64,000 nt of DNA from an uncultured Fibrobacter sp. GTDB taxonomy: Bacteria > Fibrobacterota > Fibrobacteria > Fibrobacterales > Fibrobacteraceae. The notes below the pieces were generated by a model. That model was not told the DNA's origin. It searched no databases and was given only the letters and a program-made list of their open reading frames with translations. The DNA lies in assembly GCA_934699585.1 (NCBI GenBank), contig CAKUWY010000012.1:1-64000 (forward strand), written 5' to 3'. Of this stretch, positions 1 through 8,879 are shown one piece after another. The translations under genes and the position numbers were made by a program. Position 1 is the stretch's first letter. Every line of letters begins with the position of its first letter.

Positions 1-283
1 CATGACAAAAGTCTTCCTCGTCATCCCCGCGCTCTCTTCGTCATCCCCGCGCTCTCTTCGTCATCCCCGCGAAGGCGAGGATCCGTGTACATCCTTCCAG
101 CGGATGTTCGCCTACGCGAACATGACGAAAGCCTTCCTACCGTCATCCCCGCGAAGGCGGGGATCCCCTTGCATCTGTAAAATTCTCACTGTAAACAAAA
201 TTTTCAGGCATATTTCGCCTCAAAAAAGCGTCTATACATGTAGATGGGGCCTTTCCCTGTCTGCGACACGGGCGCGTTCCCGC
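1..283. repeat. Gene-free stretch of dispersed palindromic repeats
   Basis: Tandem near-identical units of about 20 bp (core gtcatccccgcgctctctt) at about 22-70 run into palindromic units of the type gtcatcc-cgcg-ggatcc at about 60-85 and 143-170. The same palindrome family recurs throughout the window between genes. From about 191 the sequence becomes the conserved leader that precedes other rpn genes here. The open frame running through the repeats encodes repeat sequence and is not credible as a protein before about position 284. Confidence 0.7.
191..283 (+). promoter_or_regulatory. Conserved rpn leader, copy 1
   Basis: This block (aaaaaagcgtct, then a short hairpin, then gacacgggcgcgttcccg) closely matches the sequence upstream of the two rpn genes at 16081-16178 and 17461-17524. 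It contains two potential stem-loops (cgtcta-tacatg-tagatg, and cccTGTctgcgACACGGG). Its role is unknown. Conservation in front of different family members suggests a shared expression signal or a terminus that moved with the genes. Confidence 0.5.
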
Positions 284-908
284 ATGGTGGAACTCCTGAC
301 GCTGTTTTCGCGTCACAATCCCTCGTTCAAGGCTTTCCTAGACACCATCGACCTTGCAAGCTTGCGAGGATCGAGCGAAAACCTTTCCAGTGACAAGCAT
401 GCAGGCTCCGCGGACCTCGTTTTCGAGGCGAATCTCAAGGATGGCGGCATCACCGGGCTCTACGTGGGAATATTACCCTTGTCGCGCTCACCGCAATGAA
501 GTATATTTGCGCTAAGCGCAATATACCGCGCCTCGGTCATATCGGCAAGTACACTTGCCGCTGCGACTCTCGGCTTAGTATATTTGGGAAATGGAGAAGT
601 TCTCCGTGTCCTTTCGTGAGGCGGCGAAGTACCTGCTCAAGATGCAGAATACCGATGAGGGGAAGGATTTTATCAAGCAGTCGCTTTCGTATTTCTTTTG
701 GAAGTGGCCCTACAAGAGCGAGGTAATCAAGATGGATAGTCCGGAAGCCATTGCGAACAAGGGTTACGAAACCTTCGGTGAGCATTTCTTCAATGCAGGC
801 GAGGCAAAAGGCGAGTCCAACGTCATCAGTGTCTTCGAGAAACTGGGTGTTTCTCCCGAAAAGATTGCCGAGGCGAAGGCGATGCTTGCTGCGCTTGCGA
901 ACAAGTAA
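284..908 (+). pseudogene. Broken Rpn-family (PD-(D/E)XK) nuclease gene
   Basis: Two fragments in different frames make up one gene. Frame one from about 284 gives an N-terminal piece with ADLVFEANLKDG and LYVGIL, typical of the first strand of Rpn/TIGR01784 proteins; it hits a stop near 497. Frame two, 591-908, gives a 105-residue C-terminal piece (KPGY-like WKWP, then EKLGVSPEKIAEAKAML) that resembles the tail of the intact Rpn at 30022. The catalytic core between them is missing, so the gene is deleted and frameshifted. The 591-908 fragment might still be translated on its own, but no convincing ribosome binding site precedes it. Confidence 0.65.
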
Positions 909-929
909 CCACCATCGCCATCCTCGGTC

Positions 930-1005
930 CCCTCTTTGTCATCCTCGCGCAGGCGAGGATCTTTTCATTCGTCATCCCCGACTCGGTCGGGGATCTCCTA
1001 GAAGT
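930..1005. repeat. Dispersed palindromic repeats
   Basis: Two palindromes of the genome-wide family: gtcatcctcgcgcaggcgaggatc at about 939-963 (stem cctcgc/gcgagg) and gtcatccccgactcggtcgggg at about 971-993. They lie between the rpn remnant and the terminators of the giant pilin operon. Confidence 0.7.
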
Positions 1006-1021
1006 CCCTCCCCTTATCAAC

Positions 1022-1053
1022 AAAAAGCCCCGGACGGTGTGTCCTGGGGCTTT
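1022..1053 (-). terminator. Distal terminator of minor-pilin operon A
   Basis: On the minus strand this reads aaagccccaggacacaccgt then ccggggctttttg: a GC-rich stem followed by a T run, at the end of operon A. Nearly the same hairpin stands at 28136-28167 after operon B, showing that the duplication includes the terminators. Confidence 0.8.
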
Positions 1054-1073
1054 GATTGGTTAGGGGTAAAGGG

Positions 1074-1108
1074 AAGGCTCCCCGATTTGAAGTGATGTGG
1101 GGAGCCTT
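1074..1108 (-). terminator. Proximal terminator of minor-pilin operon A
   Basis: Stem aaggctcccc / ggggagcctt with a 15-base loop; on the minus strand the stem is followed by ccctttaccc. The counterpart at 28091-28120 has the same stem with a much shorter loop. Confidence 0.75.
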
Positions 1109-1181
1109 GGACGCTTACATGCTGTTTTAAGGGAATTATATTTTTACGAAAGAAAAACTTATACTCTTTCCCTTAAAGCAG

Positions 1182-4100
1182 CTACCATCTCAATCCACAT
1201 GTTAAATCACCAGGAGCAGTTGAGGGTACGACAAAGGTATAAGTGGTATTACTTGCTACAGTGCAGCCATGCCCATTACTTTCGCTATTGTTATTTGGTA
1301 TAGTAATTGTACAAGAGGTTTCTGACAATGTACCAACATCTCTGTCGTTACTCGAATCTGTGGTGCTAACCTTACAGTGCATTACATTAGGACCACTGCC
1401 ACCTCCAACGGTTCCTGTTTTTAACGTGTAGGTTGTTCCCGCAGTATAAGACCGATATGTCGTTGTCAAGGAGAGAGGTGTACCACCAGAGCCACTACTT
1501 GCCGGGGCTGCAGAAGACGAGGATGGCGCAGCACTGCTGGAGCTTGTTCCACCACCGCCACCAGATCCACCACTGCAAGGGTTGGTACCAGTCGTTTGCA
1601 GTTCAACCCATATTCCATTTCCTTGGAAATAATAACCTCCATCTACTGCGGCGATTCCATGATTCGCTAAGAAATTAGCACAGTTTGTCGAGTTATTCCA
1701 ACATCCATTATCTGAAGGCTTGATATTTTCATGCCATCCATTTATTGTCCATGAGTCGGCTGCATTTACGTTAATCCTTGTGGCCGAGGTAAAGAATACG
1801 CACCCAGTGAAATTACCATTTGAAACATTTCCTGTAGTAATGTTGTTTTCGCATCCACTTCCACAGTAATCTGCACAATGGCATATTACAGGTGTTGCAG
1901 CGTTATATGTTATGGAACAATTATGGGAATCAGTTCCGGCTGTATTTGTCAAACTCACTGTATAAGATACCGTACCCGCAGAAGAAGGCCCGACAAAGCC
2001 GGGTAGAGCCCCGCCAGTGTATCCATTTCCGGTAACAGAAGTTCCTGAAATCGTATAGCTACAACCGTCTTCACAACCTGTTAGATTCTGCGGTGTTATC
2101 GAAACAGATGTACTCACAGTTTCTGTCTGATTTGTGGGACAGCTAAACGATGGAGCCGCAGCATTAATCGTCAAAGGAGCAGAACAAGAAGCACTGATAT
2201 TGTTATCACACGAATTGCAAGCGAGAGTGAGCGTCTTGCTTCCTGTATTATTTGCTTTTTTCGTTTTTGTCAATGTCCCGTTTTTCTGTACTTCAAGGTT
2301 GTTTTCCACAGATCCACTGGCATCTGTAAACGAACAATTCCAACAATGTAGGTTCCCGTTTGCAGTGAAGATATAATCATCTCCCCTACCCAACGTGGTC
2401 GGCGACACCGAACAGGTGAGGGCGGGGCCAATATCCACGCTTCCTGTACAAACGGTATTACCTTTGTACGTAAGGGTGTATGAATAAGTGCCAGTTGCCG
2501 TCGGAGCATTCATTTTATTATTCCAGCAATGCGTAGCGTCACAATTTATGGTTTTCGTAGAGTTGTCCATACTCCATATCATGTCCACGTTACCGCTAAT
2601 GTTGGTTATGTTCGACACATTCAGCTCAAGTTCCTGCCCCTGATACAAACTTCCGCCAACACTACAAGTGGCCGTCACTTCGGTAGAGACTTTCTTCTGC
2701 ACCACAAATGACACTTTGCACGGGGTAAACGGCTTGTCGTCATCGGAACTGTGCACCTCGTAGGTGTGGCTGCAGCCACCGTCGGTGGTACACTCCTCTG
2801 CATTTCCGCTCTTGGTTTTTGACAGGGCCTGGTTCCCGCCACCAGAACCAGAACAAGAACCGTCTGTACAGGCGCTGTTTCCGCTCAGCGGGCTTCCGTC
2901 AAACCAAATTTCGTAATTACAACTGTTCTGGGGGCAGTTATTCAGCTTGAAGTTGAACGCTGGCCAATCCGCTCCGCTAGCGATGTTGCTCGACGTAGCG
3001 TTGCTGCAGCTGATGCTCCCGATAGTCACCGCAGGGGTACAGGCGGTAGAGTAGGTTTCGCCACTTGCGTTAATAGCGGAAGCTGTGAAATTGAAGGTGC
3101 TGCCCTGGTAAGATTCGTAGGGGTTGTGGTCAATGTTCCAGGTTGCCCGATCGCTCGTCCAGAGTGAAGGCTCAGATGTAGAAGTGACAACATCGCTGGA
3201 ATTCACCTGGCCCGTCACGGCATAAGAAGCCACTTTAGTCTTGTTGCTCACATCAGCAGAAATTTCCCACCTGCTGTTCTGTTCATTGTATGCAACTTGG
3301 CAGTTGGAAATACCCACGGCGTTTTTACAACTAGAGGAGACAGAGACGTTGGACACCGCATCATCACCAAGATTCTTAATTACGACCTGTTTTACATTCT
3401 CGGGATCGAAACCCTGAGCACCCTCGGCGAATGTCTCTACCACGTCAAAACTTGCGGTTGAACCCGTGAATCGCACCGATTGGCTTGCGAAATCGTCAGC
3501 ACCCCAAGTATCATTTTCGCTCAAAAGCCATACTTCCATTTGGCTATTGTTGGGATTTTCTAGAGAAATGTTTAGCTTGGAGGCTCGCAGATTGACCGCT
3601 GTTGTCAGGGTAATGGTACTTTCCGTTCCTCCGGCGCTGATTACAGAAAGGGTCCCGATATCGGCATGGCGCGTACATTCCGTGAATTTGCCGGTCCAGA
3701 ACATGCCGCAGTGGGCACGGTGATTTTCGGTGCTTGCGGACCAAGCTACTGTTTGGTCATCGGAATCAATGCAATCGAGCCAAGCTGTAGCGGCCTTGAC
3801 ATCTACCCCGTTGTTGTCGCGGTAGCCATGTTGTCCAGCGCCGTCCTGGCTGAAGTAGTATCCCGTACTTGGACAGGAAGTTTCGGACCCGTTATGCCCA
3901 CTACAGGCGTCCGTGCCATTCTTGTAGTAGTAAACCGGAGTACAGCGTTTGCGGTCAAACCAGCCAGAATGTCCAAGCCAGGGTTCCACGGTGGTCTCCG
4001 TAGGAATAACACCGTCGCTTGCGACGGCCGAGAAGGAACACTTGACCGTCGGGTAGGTGTCCCAACATTTGTCTGCGCCGTAATCATCGCTGCTCCAGCC

Positions 4101-7100
4101 GATGCCATATATCTTGAAGTTGGGGTCGGCCATGCTGAATCCAACGTACTCGTGGTCACGAGAATTGTAGTTGTTGGGCAACTCGTCCAACTTCAATGAA
4201 CTGGTATAGGCGTCTGGTGTACCGTAGTAGTTTCCTGAGAACACTGTCAATTCCAGGGTGTTGGAGTCTGTGAGCAATGCTTCTACCATCACCATGGAAG
4301 ATGGCGAAACGGACATTGTATTTCCGTTATTTTGGGGGGTCGATGAGATGCAGCCTTCGGTGCCTCCCTTGGTGCAAAGGTTTGTTTCCAGCTTGCCAGA
4401 GGTGTTCACGAACACGTTCAACATCAGGAACTCGGTTCCTGCAGGATTAGAGTGTAGCAGGAATCCTGATTTAGCGATATTGGATGCGGTCTTGCCAAAA
4501 CTAGACGTAGCCTTGGGTAGCTGCACCAAGGCCTTGAGGGTGCCGCGCAGGCCCGGCTGCGTGGTGCTCATAACCTTGACCGCCTCGCGGTTGGAGCGGC
4601 TACTACCCCTGGAGGCCGCATTGTCTATGGAGATGCACTCATAGCTGTCCTCGATGCTGCTCATGGAGCCCTCTACCAGGTGCCACTTGGAGTTGGTAAA
4701 GAATCCATTGGCGTCAACAGCGCCAACGCATACATCGTCCGGGGAGTTTCCACAGTTGTCGATACAGTATTTCGTATTACCGCTACTGCACTCAACTCCG
4801 CCCTGTTTGAATTCGTCAAAGAAACAGTGCTTGTCCACTTCGCCGAAGTGGGCAAGGATGACGGCCTTGTTGTCTTTTATGACGAAATTCATATAGTTTG
4901 AACTTGTGATGGGTTCCGTAGTGGGGCAGGTATTGCCACCATTGTTTTCACATTTCCAGTAGTTGAAATTCTCGTTATCGCCAGCGTTCCTTAAGATGGA
5001 TATTTTTACAGTCTCACCATTGTACAGGTCCATGGTGCATGCTTTAGGAACGCTGTCTTTGACATCATCGTAGTTGCAGGTGATAGAGCGTGAGTTCCCG
5101 TCAATTGTTAGGTACGGATTTTTGCCAGTTCCCACATTCCCCGTAAAGCCTACCTTGACAGAACTTTTACGGGCTTTGGCTATAGCCTTGAGAGTATAGG
5201 AGCTGTCCGCCTTAATGGTACTGCGATCCAATGAATTGTTTTCCATTGGAATGATAACCACACAACCGCTGATGGGCTTTTCTACGAGGGTCAGGATATC
5301 TGAGCCTCCTCCTGCGGGAACAGTCCAGGAATTATTTGTATCCTCGATGGCAGAGAACACTGATGGTTCTACCCAGATTGAATCGGTGGGGCAATCTGGC
5401 CATTCGGAGGCGCTGCGGTGGCCTACCGCAGGACAATCGTCTGGCATGGCTTCGCAGTATTTGTCAATTTCCTCGTCAGATGGATCAACGCGGTTGATGG
5501 TGGCCAGGTTTGCCACATGAAGTTCTGACATAAAGGGCCAGGTGACTGCATAACCTTCGCCCGCAAGTAACTGGAAGAATAGCGTTCCGTTGCTTACATC
5601 TTCGGTATATACATCGAACAGTTTGAGCTGGCCGTCGGCTCCCTGTGGGAAGGTGAATGAACAAACGCCATTGTTTATGTGGGGGCTATAGCTCTCGTTC
5701 ATCACGTAATTCCAGCCGGTGGGCATCGAAGAAGGACATGCGACTAGAACTGTTATAGGAGTGGCGTGCGCAGGGATGTTTGCATGCACTTCGGCACTTC
5801 CATGGGGGGACATCTCTTGAACAGTCTCCACGAAGGAGACTTGAGGAGCGCTTCCCAAAGTCCCATTGACGACCACCCAGAAAGGAACAATAGCGTTGCC
5901 ACCCCCGACATCACATCTGTAAACCTTCTGGTCTAGGAGAACACCAGCGGCCTCGTTGTAGAGGTCTCCTGTTGCCGGAAGCCCTGCTTGACAATTGATG
6001 TTGAACTGGTTCGCCGCAAGGTTCGAGCCGTTCAGCTGCACGATGCTGTAGTAGTCGGAGAGTTTTCCATAGGGATCTCTGGGAAGGTAGACGATTCTCG
6101 GCAATACGATAAATGATGGCTCAAGCGTGGGAATTGACCCATCGGCGGCCTTGACCAAATTTTCATTGCTTGCATACTGGGTTTCCACGGTTACGCCCAA
6201 CTGCGGAGCCATGGAAATGTAGTAGGAGTCCTTGCCACCGTCAATGACTTCCAGATTGTCGTGGCCGGTACTGGTGCTGGTGCTGGCGCTTGCACCTGAA
6301 CATCCGCCACTACCATCGTTTTGGCAAATAATTCCTGCATCCGTTAAATCCTGGACCAGAGGCTGGTCAAATGTCAGAGTAGATGACTGGAACCTGGTTG
6401 TTGCGCAAGCCCTGGCAGGAGCGTACAGCGTTCCTGTCAGGTTAAGCTGACCTGATTCTCCAATGTTCTTTTTGGTATAGATGAAATAATGTTCCACGGT
6501 TTGCTGAACATAGTTTGCACCTTCCCTAAGGAAAAGAAACACCCTTGTATCAGCCGTGGTCTTGGGCAATCCATTTTGGCCTGCTTGGAGGCGATTGTCC
6601 ACAATAATGACAAACCTGCCTTTCAGGGGGGTACTTGCGTCCGGGTTGTAGTTCTGTCCTGGACTGCCGCCCGTTATATGCACCACCAGGTAGCCGTTGT
6701 AAAGGTTCTGTTCCCTCTTGGTGTCGTTCTCGGCATTTTCCTTGTAACAGTCGTTGAGAGTCTTTTCAAAGCCGCTTTGCGGCCATGTGGTGATACTGGC
6801 GGCACAACCCTTTTGGGCGTAAGGCATGTAAGCCGAAGAATCCGTTATCAGTGGGTCATCTACAAGGTATTTGGAACCGTCGCATCCTTCGGAGCTTTCG
6901 TCCCAGATTTTATCGCAGTCTTCAAGAACGGATTCGGCACAGGCGAATTCCCTTTCGTTGGGCATGGAATTTGAAACAGTTCCATCGGCCCTGAACCACG
7001 GCGTCACACGACAATCAGGCCGGTAGGTGTCGCCCTGTTTCTTTTTACAGTAGGGAGACCCTGTCGCTTTGCTTGCGCTCATGTCATAGTTATAACCATT

Positions 7101-8870
7101 GTAGTTTTTCAGGTCGTAAAAGACATTGCCTCCCACAAAATAGGCGCCGAGAGAAGTTGGTGCTTTAAACTTTTGACTGACTTGTCCATCGTTCAATTTC
7201 CAGACATCGTAGGTAGGAAAACCATAGATGAGCTCACCTTCGTTGTAGTCCCTTACATAATCCGTCTGCATCCATTCTTCATTATGTCCGGTGGCGACCC
7301 AATCCCGCCAATCCGAATTGTTGTATTGACGGAATTCCACATCGGTTACCCCTCCAGAGTAATACATGGCATACTTGTTATCGCCGTCGTTAATGGTATA
7401 TTGGTCGTATGGCTTATAGGTACTTGCATCCCATGTTTGCCAACCATTGTTAAGGAACTCTATATACCATGTGCCGGGGCCGTATCCCCAGTCGTCATGG
7501 AATTCTATATCGGAATATGAGTCTTTCCAAGTCCCGCAAATATCCTTGTTGTCGGCGCTCATTATGTTGATACCTGCTCCATACATATATTTTTTTATAC
7601 GCCATTGGTCTCCTGTTGACTTTCGAGACGAACAATCCTTTCTATATTCGGCAATTTCTGTTATAGTCTTGTTTTTCAGAGAACTTTTAAAGGAACTCAG
7701 AGATATGGCACTTGCAATAAAGGCTTGCGAAGAGGAGTCTCCAAGAAGAATCTTGTTGTAGCTGCCTTGGTTGTCGTCTGTATGAACTAGACGCCTTCCT
7801 GAGCCATATTTTTCAATCGAACCATACCATAGGTTTCGGGGGCCAGGCATCCACACATTTCCGTTCACTATAAAAGGGTCTGTGGTCGCTTTGGAAACGA
7901 TGGCTCCAGAATCGGAGACGCACAAATTGCCTCCAATCCTTGTGGCGCGATCGCTTGCGTCCTGGGCCGTTTGGTAGAATCCGTTCACGGTCATGTTCCC
8001 GTCGATTATCATGGAACCGGTACCGGAGTGTTTCGCGTCTCCATTGAAATAAACACTGCCGAACGCCTTTTTGATGAGGCCGTCAAAATTTCCGCCAACG
8101 TAAAAGTCAGTCGTTGTGATACCATTGTTTTGGATAGAAGCATTTCCGCCGATGCAAGCCGTCTGCCCGACTTTCAAGTCATTACCAGATAGGGTTATAT
8201 TTCCGGTCACAATCCAGTTGTTTTCCACTTCCGGGGGGTTGCCGCTCCAGTTGCCGTTTACCACAGCGGAAGTCATCACAACCTTCCCCGCGGAGGTGTA
8301 TGAGCCTCCATAGTAGGCAAAGTTGAAATCAATATCAGAGTGATGCTGCACCTGGGGTATGGTCACCTGATAGAGTCCATCTACATTGAGAATGGCAATT
8401 TCATTATGGTAGGCCGCAGCTACTTCTATACTGTTGACGGTGTCCCGACGAGCGAGGCCCTGTGATATTATCTTCAACTTGTATGTAGAGTTCTCAACAT
8501 TCACACCGGCGAGCCAGACATGGAATTGTTGACCATTGCGTTGCAGGGAACGGAGTCGTCCATCCAGGTTTATTGCCTTACGGGTTCCGTCTGGTAGCTT
8601 GTTCGTGGAGCTCAAGTATTGTCGGATAAGGGCTCCAACATCATTGGCGTGGAAAGTCATCCAGGTGCGGGCATTATCTATGCCGGCAATGGAGCTTTGA
8701 TAAGCCTCGCGCTCCATCATACGAGAAGCACTGGAACGTCCCTCGCTAGTAATCCACTTGTAGGTAGCTGTGGCGGCAATGGTTGCCACCAACATGAACA
8801 GGAGAACTGTAATGAGAGAAACACCAGATTTCCTCATTACGCATTTCACATTCCACATTGCACACTTCAT
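1182..8870 (-). CDS. Giant PilX-type minor pilin fused to an adhesin body (copy A)
   Basis: A protein of 2,562 residues, predicted to be exported and displayed on a type IV pilus or pseudopilus. The start at 8870 follows a perfect AGGAGG whose first bases overlap the stop of the PilW-like gene. Residues 12-40 (KSGVSLITVLLFMLVATIAA) are a PilX-type prepilin segment without Glu5. Next come Asn/Gly-rich strands with repeated GGN/DGN turns (about 190-330, beta-helix-like), a block that differs from copy B (about 345-560), an InlB-repeat-like stretch (about 1200-1340), a LamG-like region starting at CFFDEF (about 1347), a proprotein P-domain-like region (about 1720-1860), cysteine-rich Ig-like repeats, a polyserine linker (about 2445-2465) and a unique tip of about 100 residues. 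Many Cys pairs suggest disulfides. It is last in operon A. Domain labels are by eye; the PilX/adhesin reading is fairly secure, the ligand unknown. Confidence 0.8.
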   Translation of the reverse strand: MKCAMWNVKCVMRKSGVSLITVLLFMLVATIAATATYKWITSEGRSSASRMMEREAYQSSIAGIDNARTWMTFHANDVGALIRQYLSSTNKLPDGTRKAINLDGRLRSLQRNGQQFHVWLAGVNVENSTYKLKIISQGLARRDTVNSIEVAAAYHNEIAILNVDGLYQVTIPQVQHHSDIDFNFAYYGGSYTSAGKVVMTSAVVNGNWSGNPPEVENNWIVTGNITLSGNDLKVGQTACIGGNASIQNNGITTTDFYVGGNFDGLIKKAFGSVYFNGDAKHSGTGSMIIDGNMTVNGFYQTAQDASDRATRIGGNLCVSDSGAIVSKATTDPFIVNGNVWMPGPRNLWYGSIEKYGSGRRLVHTDDNQGSYNKILLGDSSSQAFIASAISLSSFKSSLKNKTITEIAEYRKDCSSRKSTGDQWRIKKYMYGAGINIMSADNKDICGTWKDSYSDIEFHDDWGYGPGTWYIEFLNNGWQTWDASTYKPYDQYTINDGDNKYAMYYSGGVTDVEFRQYNNSDWRDWVATGHNEEWMQTDYVRDYNEGELIYGFPTYDVWKLNDGQVSQKFKAPTSLGAYFVGGNVFYDLKNYNGYNYDMSASKATGSPYCKKKQGDTYRPDCRVTPWFRADGTVSNSMPNEREFACAESVLEDCDKIWDESSEGCDGSKYLVDDPLITDSSAYMPYAQKGCAASITTWPQSGFEKTLNDCYKENAENDTKREQNLYNGYLVVHITGGSPGQNYNPDASTPLKGRFVIIVDNRLQAGQNGLPKTTADTRVFLFLREGANYVQQTVEHYFIYTKKNIGESGQLNLTGTLYAPARACATTRFQSSTLTFDQPLVQDLTDAGIICQNDGSGGCSGASASTSTSTGHDNLEVIDGGKDSYYISMAPQLGVTVETQYASNENLVKAADGSIPTLEPSFIVLPRIVYLPRDPYGKLSDYYSIVQLNGSNLAANQFNINCQAGLPATGDLYNEAAGVLLDQKVYRCDVGGGNAIVPFWVVVNGTLGSAPQVSFVETVQEMSPHGSAEVHANIPAHATPITVLVACPSSMPTGWNYVMNESYSPHINNGVCSFTFPQGADGQLKLFDVYTEDVSNGTLFFQLLAGEGYAVTWPFMSELHVANLATINRVDPSDEEIDKYCEAMPDDCPAVGHRSASEWPDCPTDSIWVEPSVFSAIEDTNNSWTVPAGGGSDILTLVEKPISGCVVIIPMENNSLDRSTIKADSSYTLKAIAKARKSSVKVGFTGNVGTGKNPYLTIDGNSRSITCNYDDVKDSVPKACTMDLYNGETVKISILRNAGDNENFNYWKCENNGGNTCPTTEPITSSNYMNFVIKDNKAVILAHFGEVDKHCFFDEFKQGGVECSSGNTKYCIDNCGNSPDDVCVGAVDANGFFTNSKWHLVEGSMSSIEDSYECISIDNAASRGSSRSNREAVKVMSTTQPGLRGTLKALVQLPKATSSFGKTASNIAKSGFLLHSNPAGTEFLMLNVFVNTSGKLETNLCTKGGTEGCISSTPQNNGNTMSVSPSSMVMVEALLTDSNTLELTVFSGNYYGTPDAYTSSLKLDELPNNYNSRDHEYVGFSMADPNFKIYGIGWSSDDYGADKCWDTYPTVKCSFSAVASDGVIPTETTVEPWLGHSGWFDRKRCTPVYYYKNGTDACSGHNGSETSCPSTGYYFSQDGAGQHGYRDNNGVDVKAATAWLDCIDSDDQTVAWSASTENHRAHCGMFWTGKFTECTRHADIGTLSVISAGGTESTITLTTAVNLRASKLNISLENPNNSQMEVWLLSENDTWGADDFASQSVRFTGSTASFDVVETFAEGAQGFDPENVKQVVIKNLGDDAVSNVSVSSSCKNAVGISNCQVAYNEQNSRWEISADVSNKTKVASYAVTGQVNSSDVVTSTSEPSLWTSDRATWNIDHNPYESYQGSTFNFTASAINASGETYSTACTPAVTIGSISCSNATSSNIASGADWPAFNFKLNNCPQNSCNYEIWFDGSPLSGNSACTDGSCSGSGGGNQALSKTKSGNAEECTTDGGCSHTYEVHSSDDDKPFTPCKVSFVVQKKVSTEVTATCSVGGSLYQGQELELNVSNITNISGNVDMIWSMDNSTKTINCDATHCWNNKMNAPTATGTYSYTLTYKGNTVCTGSVDIGPALTCSVSPTTLGRGDDYIFTANGNLHCWNCSFTDASGSVENNLEVQKNGTLTKTKKANNTGSKTLTLACNSCDNNISASCSAPLTINAAAPSFSCPTNQTETVSTSVSITPQNLTGCEDGCSYTISGTSVTGNGYTGGALPGFVGPSSAGTVSYTVSLTNTAGTDSHNCSITYNAATPVICHCADYCGSGCENNITTGNVSNGNFTGCVFFTSATRINVNAADSWTINGWHENIKPSDNGCWNNSTNCANFLANHGIAAVDGGYYFQGNGIWVELQTTGTNPCSGGSGGGGGTSSSSAAPSSSSAAPASSGSGGTPLSLTTTYRSYTAGTTYTLKTGTVGGGSGPNVMHCKVSTTDSSNDRDVGTLSETSCTITIPNNNSESNGHGCTVASNTTYTFVVPSTAPGDLTCGLRW

Positions 8871-8879
8871 AATTCCCTC

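Noticed and set aside
22..172. A possible small CRISPR array from the regular repeats near the left edge
   Set aside because: Units are adjacent or overlapping with no unique spacers of constant length, and the same palindromes are scattered all over the window.
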